A stretch of 11,962 bases of DNA from Actinomycetota bacterium (GTDB lineage Bacteria > Actinomycetota > Actinomycetes > Streptosporangiales > Streptosporangiaceae), in contig PMST01000682.1 in assembly GCA_003168295.1 (NCBI GenBank), positions 1 through 11,962 on the forward strand. Direction: 5' to 3'. Shown piece by piece: positions 1-6,426 of this stretch. How positions within the stretch are numbered: the stretch's first letter is position 1; every line of letters begins with the position of its first letter. The position numbers and the translations under genes are program-made. Under the pieces are notes generated by a model, which saw nothing but the letters and a program-made list of their open reading frames with translations, made no database searches and was not told the origin of the DNA.

Positions 1-1322
1 CCAAGGTGGAGATCATCGCCCGCGGTACCGCGAACCTGACCCCGGCCGAGGCCCGCGCGGTCGAGGCGCTGGTCCTGGGCCGGGCCGGGCGGCTGACCCC
101 GGGCGGCCTGCGGTCCGCGGTGGCCCGCGCGGTGATCGAGGTCGCGCCGGAGAAGGCGGTCAAGCGGCGAGAAGAAGCCGCACGGAACGCCCGGGTGCAG
201 CGGTGGCTGGAAGACTCCGGCAACGCTGCCCTGATGGGCCGTGAGCTTCCCCCGGCCGACGTACTGGCCGCGGACCAGCGCATTTCGTGGTGGGCGACGC
301 AGCTGAGGAAGGCGGGCCTGGACGGCGATATGGATCAGCTCCGGGCCCTCGCCTACATGGACATCATGCTCGGCCGGGACTCCAGGCTCGTCACCCAGCC
401 CGAGCCCCCGGCAAGCACCGACGGCACCGACGACGGGCAGGGCGGTCCCGGCCGCCAGGCGCCAGATGATCCGCGCGACGGCGGCCCGCGCGACGGCAGG
501 TCAGGGCCGCCCGATCCGGACGGGACCGGGACGCCACCGACGCCCGGCGTGATCCCGGCCGGGTTCAACGGCTGCATCAACCTCACCGTCACCCTGCCCA
601 CCTTGCTGGACCTGGCCGACCGCCCCGGCGAGATCTCCGGCCTGGGTCCCGTCGACCCCGCCCTGGCCCGCGACCTGGCCCACGCGGCGGCCCGGAACCC
701 CAGGACCACCTACTGCGTCACCGTCACCGACGAGCAAGGACACGCCATCGGCCACGGCTGCGCCCGTCCCGAACCCAAAAACAACACTCGCACCACCAGG
801 ACACCTGAACCCCGCCCACCCCGCGACCACAGTCCGCCGGCTGGCCCTGATCCGCCTGGCGGACCCGGTACCGGTCCCCGGGCAGGGTTCACGTTCACCG
901 CGTCCGGTGAGGAGGGGCCGCCCGGCGGCTATGGCGCCTGGCGGCTGTCCACCGGGATCCCGGGACAGCGGGACCTGCTGATCGAGCTCGACCCGATCGC
1001 GATCGACACGTGTGATCACCGCTTTGAGGCCCGCGGTCATGATCCGGGGGTCAAGCTGCGGCACCTGGCCCAGATCCGGCATGCCACTTGCACGGGGCCG
1101 ACCTGCCGGAGACCTTCCCGGCAGTGCGACTTCGAACATAACATCCCGTACGAGGCGGGAGGCCGAACATGTTTGTGCAATACGGGACCCAAGTGCAGAC
1201 ATGAGCACCGGCTCAAGCAGAATCCGCGATGGAAGGTCGAGCAGATCACCCCGGGAACCTTCCGCTGGACCGCCCCGTCCGGCCGCCAGTACACCACAGA
1301 ACCGACCCGCTACCCCATATGA
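1..1322 (+). CDS. DUF222 / HNH endonuclease domain protein (13E12-type), 5' truncated
   Basis: The frame is open at the left edge (a Lys codon at 3-5 precedes the first GTG at 6), so the N-terminus lies outside the window. About 438 residues are visible. Residues 1-130 resemble the C-terminal half of DUF222, helical with many Arg and Ala. Two Pro/Gly/Asp-rich linkers follow (about 130-185 and 265-300). The last 80 residues form an HNH module: a Cys pair (CTGPTC), then CDFEHNIPYEAGG, then CLCNTGPKC and HEHRLKQ. The Asp-His usually seen in this family is Glu-His here. The C-terminus (WTAPSGRQYTTEP) is typical of the family. These proteins are multicopy in actinobacteria and often called putative endonucleases, but their targets are mostly unknown. 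The family call is firm; nuclease activity is inferred from the motif. It converges on the kinase-like gene 60 bases downstream. Confidence 0.9.
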   Translation, partial: KVEIIARGTANLTPAEARAVEALVLGRAGRLTPGGLRSAVARAVIEVAPEKAVKRREEAARNARVQRWLEDSGNAALMGRELPPADVLAADQRISWWATQLRKAGLDGDMDQLRALAYMDIMLGRDSRLVTQPEPPASTDGTDDGQGGPGRQAPDDPRDGGPRDGRSGPPDPDGTGTPPTPGVIPAGFNGCINLTVTLPTLLDLADRPGEISGLGPVDPALARDLAHAAARNPRTTYCVTVTDEQGHAIGHGCARPEPKNNTRTTRTPEPRPPRDHSPPAGPDPPGGPGTGPRAGFTFTASGEEGPPGGYGAWRLSTGIPGQRDLLIELDPIAIDTCDHRFEARGHDPGVKLRHLAQIRHATCTGPTCRRPSRQCDFEHNIPYEAGGRTCLCNTGPKCRHEHRLKQNPRWKVEQITPGTFRWTAPSGRQYTTEPTRYPI

Positions 1323-1352
1323 CCGGCACGCGAAGAGGCGCGGACCCCGGGC

Positions 1353-1387
1353 CCTGCAAAGACAAGATCTGCGGAGGGTCTTTCAGG
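1353..1387. terminator. Hairpin between convergent genes, possible bidirectional terminator
   Basis: CCTG (1353-1356) and AAAGAC (1358-1363) pair with GTCTTT (1378-1383) and CAGG (1384-1387). This gives ten base pairs with one bulged C and a 14-base loop. It sits in the 60-base gap between two convergent genes and overlaps the stop codon of the minus-strand gene. There is no U-tract, so terminator function is inferred from position. Confidence 0.35.
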
Positions 1388-1847
1388 CCTGGGTCTCTGA
1401 GATGGCGCCGGTGATGGGTTCCTGAGGGTTGATCGCGGCTCGCTGATTGATCCAGGCGATGACGGCGTCGGCATCCACGGGGCCGGTGGTGTCGATCTGG
1501 AACGTGGGCCCGATCTGGAGTGGCTGGGCGTTTACCCGCCAGCGTTCCCATTCCGCGTCGGTCATCAGTTCGCCGTGGATGGGATGGCGCGGGTGGCGCG
1601 ACTCGAAGCGCCGGCGTGCCGTTTCCAGCGGGGCCTGGCACCAGATCTCCACCGGTTGCCGGCCGCGTGCGCTTTGCAAGTGCTGCACCACGAAGTGGCG
1701 GACGTCCTTGGGCCAGCAGGACTCCAGGACGGCGTCGCCGGGGGTATCTGCCAGGAGAGCCCAGGCGCGCTCCACGAGCAGGCCGCCTTCGAAGCGGGTT
1801 CCGGCGTCGCCGCCAGCCACTACGTTGAGCACAGGCCAGGAAGCCAT
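1383..1847 (-). CDS. P-loop kinase-like protein lacking the Walker A region (probably truncated)
   Basis: This is a 154-residue protein. The middle (AVLESCWPKDVRHF, then VEIWCQAPLETARRRF, then RHPRHPIHGELMTDAEWERW, then a C-terminal IDTTGPVDADAVIAWI) looks like the second half of small AAA_33/zeta-toxin-like P-loop kinases. In that family a strand plus WC.aP..a.RRf is followed by an Arg-rich lid with RHP.H. The N-terminal GxxGxGK[ST] loop expected in the first 20-40 residues is absent. The ATG at 1847 is preceded in frame by a TAG four codons upstream, and the other minus-strand frames upstream show no P-loop. So either the gene lost its 5' end or the protein is a non-catalytic relative. A Shine-Dalgarno sequence is poor (GGGG close to ATG, or GAGG about 14 bases away). 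Family assignment is by pattern only, with moderate confidence. Confidence 0.55.
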   Translation of the reverse strand: MASWPVLNVVAGGDAGTRFEGGLLVERAWALLADTPGDAVLESCWPKDVRHFVVQHLQSARGRQPVEIWCQAPLETARRRFESRHPRHPIHGELMTDAEWERWRVNAQPLQIGPTFQIDTTGPVDADAVIAWINQRAAINPQEPITGAISETQA

Positions 1848-1869
1848 GACCCCAGTCTGCTACCTCTAC

Positions 1870-1884
1870 CTCCCCTTGGGGGAG
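1870..1884. repeat. Perfect 6-bp inverted repeat with A-tract
   Basis: CTCCCC (1870-1875) pairs with GGGGAG (1879-1884) across a 3-base loop, and AAAAAA follows at 1885-1890. It lies in the leader of the minus-strand kinase-like gene. There the purine-rich arm could include or hide a ribosome binding site. The T-run is on the wrong side for an intrinsic terminator in either direction. Confidence 0.4.
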
Positions 1885-2003
1885 AAAAAAGTCCCGTCCG
1901 GTGTCTTGATCCTCCCCGCGGAGCAGCCGGAAGTCTTGGTCATGTCAGGGCCGCACGGCGCACCGGCGCCGAAAGGCCAGAACGGTAGAGAGGAACCCGC
2001 ATC

Positions 2004-2366
2004 ATGATCACCACCCAGCTGACCGGCGTCGTCGCCGAGCACATCGCCGCTGTCAACGCACTGGACACCGAGGCCATCGTGGCGACCTTCGCCGAGGACG
2101 CCTACGTCAACGACGCCCGCCGCGAGTTCGTCGGCACCGAGGCCATCCGACGCTGGGTCGCGAAGGAAATGGTCGGCGACAAGGTGAGGATCGACGTCCG
2201 GGAGGTTCTCGACCACCACGGCGACACCATCGTCCGCGGCGCCTACGACGGCGAGTTCGACAAGACCAACCTGCCCGAGGAGGTCGTGCTGTCGAACTAC
2301 TTCAGCGTCCGCGACGGCAAGATCGTCAGCCTCGTCGTCATCTTCAACCAGCCCGCCGCCTACTGA
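2004..2366 (+). CDS. SnoaL-like / NTF2-superfamily protein
   Basis: This 120-residue protein has the cone-fold pattern of SnoaL-like proteins: an N-terminal helix (VVAEHIAAVNALDTEAIVATFAEDA), then YVNDARREFVGTEAIRRWVAKE, and strands ending in NYFSVRDGKIVSLVVIFN. The family includes polyketide cyclases, ketosteroid-isomerase-like enzymes and many proteins of unknown role, so the substrate cannot be assigned. The length is normal for a single domain. The ATG start is supported by a purine-rich GAGAGGA about 10 bases upstream. The TGA stop (2364-2366) directly touches the stop of the convergent arginase-like gene, with no intergenic base. Confidence 0.85.
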   Translation: MITTQLTGVVAEHIAAVNALDTEAIVATFAEDAYVNDARREFVGTEAIRRWVAKEMVGDKVRIDVREVLDHHGDTIVRGAYDGEFDKTNLPEEVVLSNYFSVRDGKIVSLVVIFNQPAAY

Positions 2367-3254
2367 TCAGGCCGCCAGCGCGCCGGTCACCACCTGGACT
2401 AGCGCGCTGATGAGCTCACCATCCGGGTCGTGGTCCGGATTCACCTCGGTGATGACCAGTCCGCCGAATTTGTCACCGCCAGTGAACTCCCCAAGCCCGG
2501 CGCTGACCTCCGCCAGCGTGAGCCCGGCGAAGTGCGGGAAGTTCGCCAGCGGGAACAGCCCGGTGTGCAGCACATCCACATCCAGGTGCACCAGATAACT
2601 GTCCGCCCGCCGCTCCAGGTACGTGCGAGCCGCCCGGGCCTGCCCAGCCGGGTCGGCCCGCACGGCCGGAGCCGGGGCCGCGTACAGGTGCCGGCTGACC
2701 AGTTCGGTCCACTCGCCGGTATCCAGTTCGGCCGGAGAGAACCCGAACAACACCACCTGCTCCGGTCGCAGCAGCGGGCAGCGGGAGCCCAGCCCGGCCA
2801 GCCGGGACGAGCCGCCGCCGAGCATATGGGTCATGCCCATCGTGTCGGCCACTGCGGATTCGCTGCGTTCCGGGGTGGTAAGGTCCGCGTCGCCGTCGAA
2901 GTACACCAGCCCGGCCTCGCCGAATCCGGCCAGCACACCAAGTGTGATCGTGCAGTCTCCGCCCAGCACCAGCGGCAGCCGTCGGTCGGCCCGGATCGCG
3001 GCGACCTCGCCCGCGACTTGCTGGGCCACGGTGACGACCCGCTCCACGTCCCGCAGCCCGTCGACCGGCGGCACCGGCCGGAACGGCGCCGCCGGCAGGT
3101 CACCGCGATCCTCGACGTCCAGCCCGGCCCGGCGCAGCCCGTCGACCAGCCCAGCGGCACGCCACGCGGCCGGGGCCTTTTCCTGTCCGGGATTATGCGA
3201 ACCCGCGCTGGTCGGCATCCCGAGAATGCTCACTCGCCGGCCTTGCTCCGTCAT
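2367..3254 (-). CDS. Arginase/agmatinase-superfamily (ureohydrolase) protein with altered metal ligands
   Basis: This 295-residue protein, counted from the ATG at 3254, has the ureohydrolase order of motifs: GGDC (98-101), DGDAD (120-124), HLDVDVLH (223-230) and E270 in TEVNPDHDPDG. Classical arginases and agmatinases have GGDH, DAHxD and DxDxxDP. Here one ligand His is Cys, the other is Asp, and the third-motif Asp is His (H230). The fold is recognisable, but a dinuclear Mn site of the usual kind and hydrolysis of arginine or agmatine should not be assumed. A longer form from a TTG at 3284 exists. I prefer ATG 3254 because GGAG lies 9 bases before it and the protein then starts MTEQGRRVSILGMPTSAG, close to the first strand. 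It is divergent from the CGNR regulator gene, which may control it. Confidence 0.85.
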   Translation of the reverse strand: MTEQGRRVSILGMPTSAGSHNPGQEKAPAAWRAAGLVDGLRRAGLDVEDRGDLPAAPFRPVPPVDGLRDVERVVTVAQQVAGEVAAIRADRRLPLVLGGDCTITLGVLAGFGEAGLVYFDGDADLTTPERSESAVADTMGMTHMLGGGSSRLAGLGSRCPLLRPEQVVLFGFSPAELDTGEWTELVSRHLYAAPAPAVRADPAGQARAARTYLERRADSYLVHLDVDVLHTGLFPLANFPHFAGLTLAEVSAGLGEFTGGDKFGGLVITEVNPDHDPDGELISALVQVVTGALAA

Positions 3255-3275
3255 CGCACCCGCCTCCAAAACAAA

Positions 3276-3354
3276 GTAACGCAATCAGCTAATGTGACAC
3301 GTTACCCCACCGACGTTCGGCATGTAAACGCATTAGGCCAATGGAGAGCGTTAC
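3276..3354. promoter_or_regulatory. Four alternating, evenly spaced GTAACG-type half-sites in a divergent promoter region
   Basis: In the 109-bp gap between the arginase-like and CGNR genes, the hexamer GTAACG occurs at 3276-3281. Its reverse complement CGTTAC is at 3300-3305, a one-base variant GTAAACG at 3324-3330, and CGTTAC again at 3349-3354. Centres are about 24 bp apart and orientation alternates. The last copy overlaps the proposed -10 of the CGNR gene, and the first adjoins TACTTT, a possible -10 of the arginase-like gene. This looks like an operator array; the cognate regulator is unknown, with CGNR autoregulation one option. Confidence 0.5.
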
Positions 3355-3366
3355 ACTTAGGCCATG
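3352..3366 (+). promoter_or_regulatory. Probable leaderless -10 promoter element of the CGNR gene
   Basis: TACACT (3352-3357) is followed by six bases and then the ATG at 3364, so transcription would start at or next to the start codon. No Shine-Dalgarno sequence lies at normal distance (GGAG is about 17 bases away). Both facts fit a leaderless mRNA, common in actinobacteria. No good -35 hexamer is visible. Confidence 0.5.
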
Positions 3367-3933
3367 CTGGTCGAGCCGATGTCGCCTGATGTCCTCGTCT
3401 GGCTGGTCAACGAATGGGGTTCGGTGCCCCGCGCCGCGGCCGGGGAAGACCAGTCACCCTATCCGGACACCGATTTGCTGGCCGCGCTGCTAGCCGGCTC
3501 CGGTGTCCGCGACTGCCCCCCGTCCGCGCTGACCGGCCCCGCGCTACGTCAGGTCGCCGACCAGCTGCATCGCGTGTTCGCCGCCGCGGACCTAGGCGAG
3601 CGGGTCGCGCTAGTGGCCGGGCTGCTCGCCCAGACCGGCGTCACGCCCGCTCTGGAGCTCACCGATACCAGCGATCGCCCCACCGTGACCTGGCGGGTAT
3701 CGGCCGCCCGCGATGCCCTCGCCGCCGCCGCCGCCCTGACCCTGCGCCGCCAGCTCGCCGAGCACGACCCGGACCGCGTCGGCGTCTGCTCGGGCCAGCG
3801 CTGCGCGGACGCCTTCATCGATGCCTCGCCCGCCGGCCAGCGCCGGTTCTGCTCGGTGACCTGCCAGAACCGCGCCAGGATCGCCGCCTGGCGCCAGCGC
3901 CAGCCACTCGAGCGCCAGCGCCAGAAGCCCTAA
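3364..3933 (+). CDS. CGNR zinc finger / ABATE-domain protein, putative transcriptional regulator
   Basis: This 189-residue protein has an N-terminal ABATE-like domain (about 1-130: LVWLVNEWGS, LLAALLAGSGVRDCPPSALTGPALRQVADQL) and a C-terminal CGNR zinc finger. The finger has C142 and C147 (CSGQRC), then C163 and C167 (RFCSVTCQNR), followed by a basic helix ARIAAWRQRQ. The name-giving CGNR is CQNR here. The family is annotated as putative stress-induced DNA-binding regulators, with few members characterised. The ATG at 3364 is preferred because of the leaderless promoter spacing; M6 is an alternative. The gene is divergent from the arginase-like gene and shares the half-site array. Its TAA stop (3931-3933) directly touches the stop of the convergent PPOX gene. 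Confidence 0.88.
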   Translation: MLVEPMSPDVLVWLVNEWGSVPRAAAGEDQSPYPDTDLLAALLAGSGVRDCPPSALTGPALRQVADQLHRVFAAADLGERVALVAGLLAQTGVTPALELTDTSDRPTVTWRVSAARDALAAAAALTLRRQLAEHDPDRVGVCSGQRCADAFIDASPAGQRRFCSVTCQNRARIAAWRQRQPLERQRQKP

Positions 3934-4566
3934 TCAGCGAGCACGATAAAGCTGCTTGGCGTAGTTCTCCGGGGCGTAGTACGCCTCAAGTTCCGCCAGC
4001 GTCTCCGGGGTCTCCTGTACCGCCTTGGTCAGCGCCGCGTGCGAGGGCAGCGCCTCGGGCCGCCAGCTCTCCGGTCGCCACAGCGAGGAGCGCATGAAGG
4101 CTTTCCCGCAGTGGAAGAAGATCTGGTCGATCTCGATCAGCAGCGCCAGCACCGGCCGGTGGCCACGCACCGTCATCTCGTCGAAGAACGGTGCGTCCCG
4201 CAGCACCCGCGCCCGGCCGTTGATCCGCAGCGTCTCGTTCCGGCCGGGGACGATCGAGATGATCCCGGCGTGCGGGTTGACCAGCACGTTGCGGTACCCG
4301 TCGGCCCGCCGGTTACCCGGCCGTTCACCAATGGCCACGGTGGTGTCGTCGAGCACGTAGACGAGGTGCCCGGCCGGGTCACCCTTGGGCGAGGCGTCGC
4401 AGTTACCAGCACCATCAGACGTCGCCAGCACGCAGAACGGCGACGCCGCCAGCCATTCCCTATCCTTGGCGTGCAGCCGGGTTCGTTCCTTCGTCACCGC
4501 ACGCCCGGACGGCACCCCAAGCAGTTCCCGAAGCTCCCGCACCGAGCCGATCTCCGCGTACGCCAC
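3934..4566 (-). CDS. PPOX-class FMN-dependent flavoprotein, MSMEG_1061/DR_2398-like
   Basis: This 210-residue protein has the split-barrel flavin-binding pattern of the pyridoxamine 5'-phosphate oxidase-like superfamily. Visible blocks are RTRLHAKDREWLAASPFCVLATS, GNCDASPKGDPAGHLVYVLDD, AIGERPGNRRADGYRNVLVNP, then IVPGRNETLRINGRARVL. The C-terminal half has ALLIEIDQIFFHCGKAFMRSSLW. This order matches the FMN-dependent MSMEG_1061/DR_2398 subfamily rather than true PdxH. The substrate is unknown. The start is GTG at 4566 with only a weak AGG upstream. It lies 13 bases after the PPK2 stop on the same strand, so it is probably the second gene of a PPK2-PPOX operon translated from a common mRNA. 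Length is normal for the subfamily and no key motif is missing. Confidence 0.88.
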   Translation of the reverse strand: MAYAEIGSVRELRELLGVPSGRAVTKERTRLHAKDREWLAASPFCVLATSDGAGNCDASPKGDPAGHLVYVLDDTTVAIGERPGNRRADGYRNVLVNPHAGIISIVPGRNETLRINGRARVLRDAPFFDEMTVRGHRPVLALLIEIDQIFFHCGKAFMRSSLWRPESWRPEALPSHAALTKAVQETPETLAELEAYYAPENYAKQLYRAR

Positions 4567-4579
4567 GACCTAAACCTAG

Positions 4580-5545
4580 CTACAGCTCGCGGAAGATGCG
4601 ATCCGGATTGTGCTCGGACAGCACGGACGGCGGCCCGATGATGTTCTTGTCCGGTTCCCCGATGACGTCTTTGTCCTTGCCCTCGTAGTCGAACTTCGCG
4701 AGCACGTGCCGTATAGCCGCCAGCCGGGCGCGCTTCTTGTCGTTGCTCTTGACCACCGTCCAGGGCGCCTCGGCCGTGTCGGTGTAATGGAACATCGCTT
4801 CCTTGGCCTCGGTGTAGCCGCTCCACTTGTCCAGCGACTCGATGTCCATCGGGCTCAGCTTCCACTGGCGTACCGGGTCGATCCGCCGGATGATGAAGCG
4901 CGTGCGCTGCTCGGCGGGCGTCACCGAGAACCAGAACTTCGTCAGGTGCAGCCCGGAGCGGATCAGCATCCGCTCGAAGTCCGGTGCCTCCCGCATGAAC
5001 TCCCAGTATTCGTCCTCGGTGCAGAAGCCCATCACCCGCTCGACTCCGGCACGGTTGTACCAGGACCGGTCGAACATCACCATCTCGCCGCCCGCGGGCA
5101 GATGCGGCACGTAACGCTGCAGGTACCACTGGGTCTGTTCCCGCTCACTCGGCTTGGCCAGCGCTACCACCGTGGCGCCGCGCGGGTTGAGGTGCTCGGT
5201 GAAGCGCTTGATCGTGCCGCCCTTGCCCGCCGCGTCGCGGCCCTCGAACACGATCACGATGTGTTCCCCGGTGGACTTCACCCAGTTCTGCAGCTTGACG
5301 AGCTCGATCTGCAGCGGGCGCTTCTCGTACTCGTATTCGCTCCGCGGCAATTTCTCGGCGTAGGGATAGTCCTCGCGCCAGGTATCGACGGTCCGCCCAT
5401 CTGCGTACTGCAGGACGGGATCGTCGTGCTCGTCGTCGTCGACCACCCGCAGGCCGGCCAGGAGCTCTTCGTCGGACGCCCAGTTTTCTGGCAGCGCATT
5501 GAACGGATCGGCAAGTTCACTGGTCACGTCACTAGCACAGCACAT
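4580..5545 (-). CDS. ppk2: Polyphosphate kinase 2 (PPK2 family)
   Basis: PPK2 enzymes transfer phosphate between inorganic polyphosphate and nucleotides, class I mainly NDP/NTP. Numbering from a possible GTG start at 5614, the protein shows a Walker A GRDAAGKGGT (125-134), a Walker B region MVMFDRSWYNRAGVERVMGF (178-197) and the lid segment with RFIIRRIDPVRQWKLSP. It also has SGYTEAKEAMFHYTDT and the C-terminal VVKSNDKKRARLAAIRHVL. A single PPK2 domain in a chain of 320-344 residues fits class I. I chose ATG 5545 (321 residues) over GTG 5614 because the extra 23 residues cross a perfect inverted repeat and look non-coding. However, the GTG has purines just upstream and overlaps the stop of the lipoprotein frame (GTGA), so it stays possible. 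The PPOX gene follows 13 bases downstream. Confidence 0.93.
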   Translation of the reverse strand: MCCASDVTSELADPFNALPENWASDEELLAGLRVVDDDEHDDPVLQYADGRTVDTWREDYPYAEKLPRSEYEYEKRPLQIELVKLQNWVKSTGEHIVIVFEGRDAAGKGGTIKRFTEHLNPRGATVVALAKPSEREQTQWYLQRYVPHLPAGGEMVMFDRSWYNRAGVERVMGFCTEDEYWEFMREAPDFERMLIRSGLHLTKFWFSVTPAEQRTRFIIRRIDPVRQWKLSPMDIESLDKWSGYTEAKEAMFHYTDTAEAPWTVVKSNDKKRARLAAIRHVLAKFDYEGKDKDVIGEPDKNIIGPPSVLSEHNPDRIFREL

Positions 5546-5584
5546 CCCGGCTCGCTGGTCACGCGCCGGCCGCCCCGAACATTC

Positions 5585-5608
5585 GCCGGGCCCGCTTTTT
5601 TGCCCGGC
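5585..5608. repeat. Perfect 7-bp inverted repeat upstream of PPK2
   Basis: GCCGGGC (5585-5591) pairs with GCCCGGC (5602-5608) across a 10-base loop that contains the run of six T on the plus strand. It lies 40 bases upstream of the preferred PPK2 start. The T-run is in the loop, so this is not a normal intrinsic terminator; a role in the leader is possible. Confidence 0.4.
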
Positions 5609-5610
5609 CG

Positions 5611-6426
5611 TCACGTTCCGCCCCCGCTCCGTTCACCGCCCGCCCCGACCCGAAACCCTCTTTTTTTCGGAACGATCCCAGCCAACACCGGGATGTGCGT
5701 TACTCGCCAGGCCCGGAACCGCCCTTCGACCTGGGCACTCTCACAGTCCGATGTGCGAGTGCCCCTGATGGTGGCCTCAGTGGAGGTATCAGGGGAGTAC
5801 CCAGCCCGGCCTTCCTCCTTAATCCTTCGGCCGGAAGATCCAGCGAGCGCCGAGCATGACCACGGCGGTGACTGATCGGGGTTTGCTAGCGCCATCTCTT
5901 TCCCCCGCGTTGTTAAGTTGCCCAGCTCATCAGGGCCGACCACGGCATATGCGTTGTTCCCGCCATAGCAGGCCACCGAGCCGTCTGTGGAGGGATATTC
6001 GCAGGTCATGTCGTACCAAAGCCCAGTCACCGGACTATAGGCGTAGTCTGCGCCGGTCCCGGTGTAGTTCCCCGCGACGTTGAGTGCGAATGGGCAGCTC
6101 GTGTCTGACCCCGCCCAGATTGTGTCCCCCTCGTACGTACCCCCATTGCAGTCGGTTAGCTGGGGCTCGGCGGGCTCGTAGGCCGGTGGCTGCACGTAGA
6201 CGGTCCTAGCCGGGGCCGGGGCCGGATTGTTGTTGATGACTATCTGCGGAGAGGACGCAGACGGGCTCGGCGAGGCGCTCGGCGCAGCCGTGGTCGGTGC
6301 TGCTGCCGTGGTGCCTGGTGCTGTGACGGTAACCCGTATAGCCGGGGTTGCGGCAGTAGTACCGCAGGCTGTCAGGCTCATTCCGGCGATGGCAAGCCCG
6401 GCAAGGGTGACAATGGCTCTCTTCAT
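5611..6426 (-). CDS. Secreted lipoprotein, C-terminal reading frame probably shifted
   Basis: The 271-residue frame begins with a lipoprotein signal: MKRA, a hydrophobic stretch and the lipobox LTAC (C21). A Thr/Ala/Pro/Ser-rich linker runs to about residue 80. A small domain follows with four Cys (93, 111, 142, 153): TDCNGG, TSCPFALNVAGNYTG, YSPVTGLWYDMTCEYP and VACYGGNNAYAVV. This pattern is familiar from uncharacterised actinobacterial and phage-associated secreted proteins. After residue 183 the frame looks non-coding and runs through two strong hairpins to 5611. In the neighbouring frame, 5881-5819 reads SVTAVVMLGARWIFRPKD then TAA, with much better third-position GC. One extra base in the G run at 5878-5881 would join them. 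The start is well supported (GGAGG five bases before ATG). That ATG overlaps the stop of the upstream AP2 frame (ATGA). Confidence 0.7.
   Translation of the reverse strand: MKRAIVTLAGLAIAGMSLTACGTTAATPAIRVTVTAPGTTAAAPTTAAPSASPSPSASSPQIVINNNPAPAPARTVYVQPPAYEPAEPQLTDCNGGTYEGDTIWAGSDTSCPFALNVAGNYTGTGADYAYSPVTGLWYDMTCEYPSTDGSVACYGGNNAYAVVGPDELGNLTTRGKEMALANPDQSPPWSCSALAGSSGRRIKEEGRAGYSPDTSTEATIRGTRTSDCESAQVEGRFRAWRVTHIPVLAGIVPKKRGFRVGAGGERSGGGT
5650..5670. repeat. 6-bp inverted repeat
   Basis: CCGAAA (5650-5655) pairs with TTTCGG (5665-5670) over a 9-base pyrimidine-rich loop. It belongs to a cluster of four inverted repeats in the 200 bases before PPK2. No function is shown by sequence alone. 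Confidence 0.3.
5733..5795. terminator. Tandem strong hairpins, probable terminator or RNA structure
   Basis: First hairpin: GGGCACTC (5733-5740) pairs with GAGTGCCC (5757-5764). Inside it, CACA (5742-5745) pairs with TGTG (5752-5755), giving twelve pairs with a single T/C mismatch and a 6-base loop. Second hairpin: CCCCTGAT (5762-5769) pairs with ATCAGGGG (5788-5795), with inner CCTC (5775-5778) and GAGG (5783-5786). The two share three bases (5762-5764), so they compete at that edge. On the minus strand they begin 24 bases after a TAA (5819-5821) that would end the lipoprotein if a one-base frameshift is corrected. That is where a terminator would sit. No U-tract is present. Confidence 0.55.

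Noticed and set aside
1870..1890. Hairpin plus A-tract as an intrinsic terminator
   Set aside because: The T-run would precede the hairpin on the minus strand and is A on the plus strand, so neither direction gives a stem followed by U.
4610..5875. Long plus-strand open frame opposite PPK2
   Set aside because: It is antisense to a clear PPK2 gene and has no family motifs; typical of high-GC DNA.
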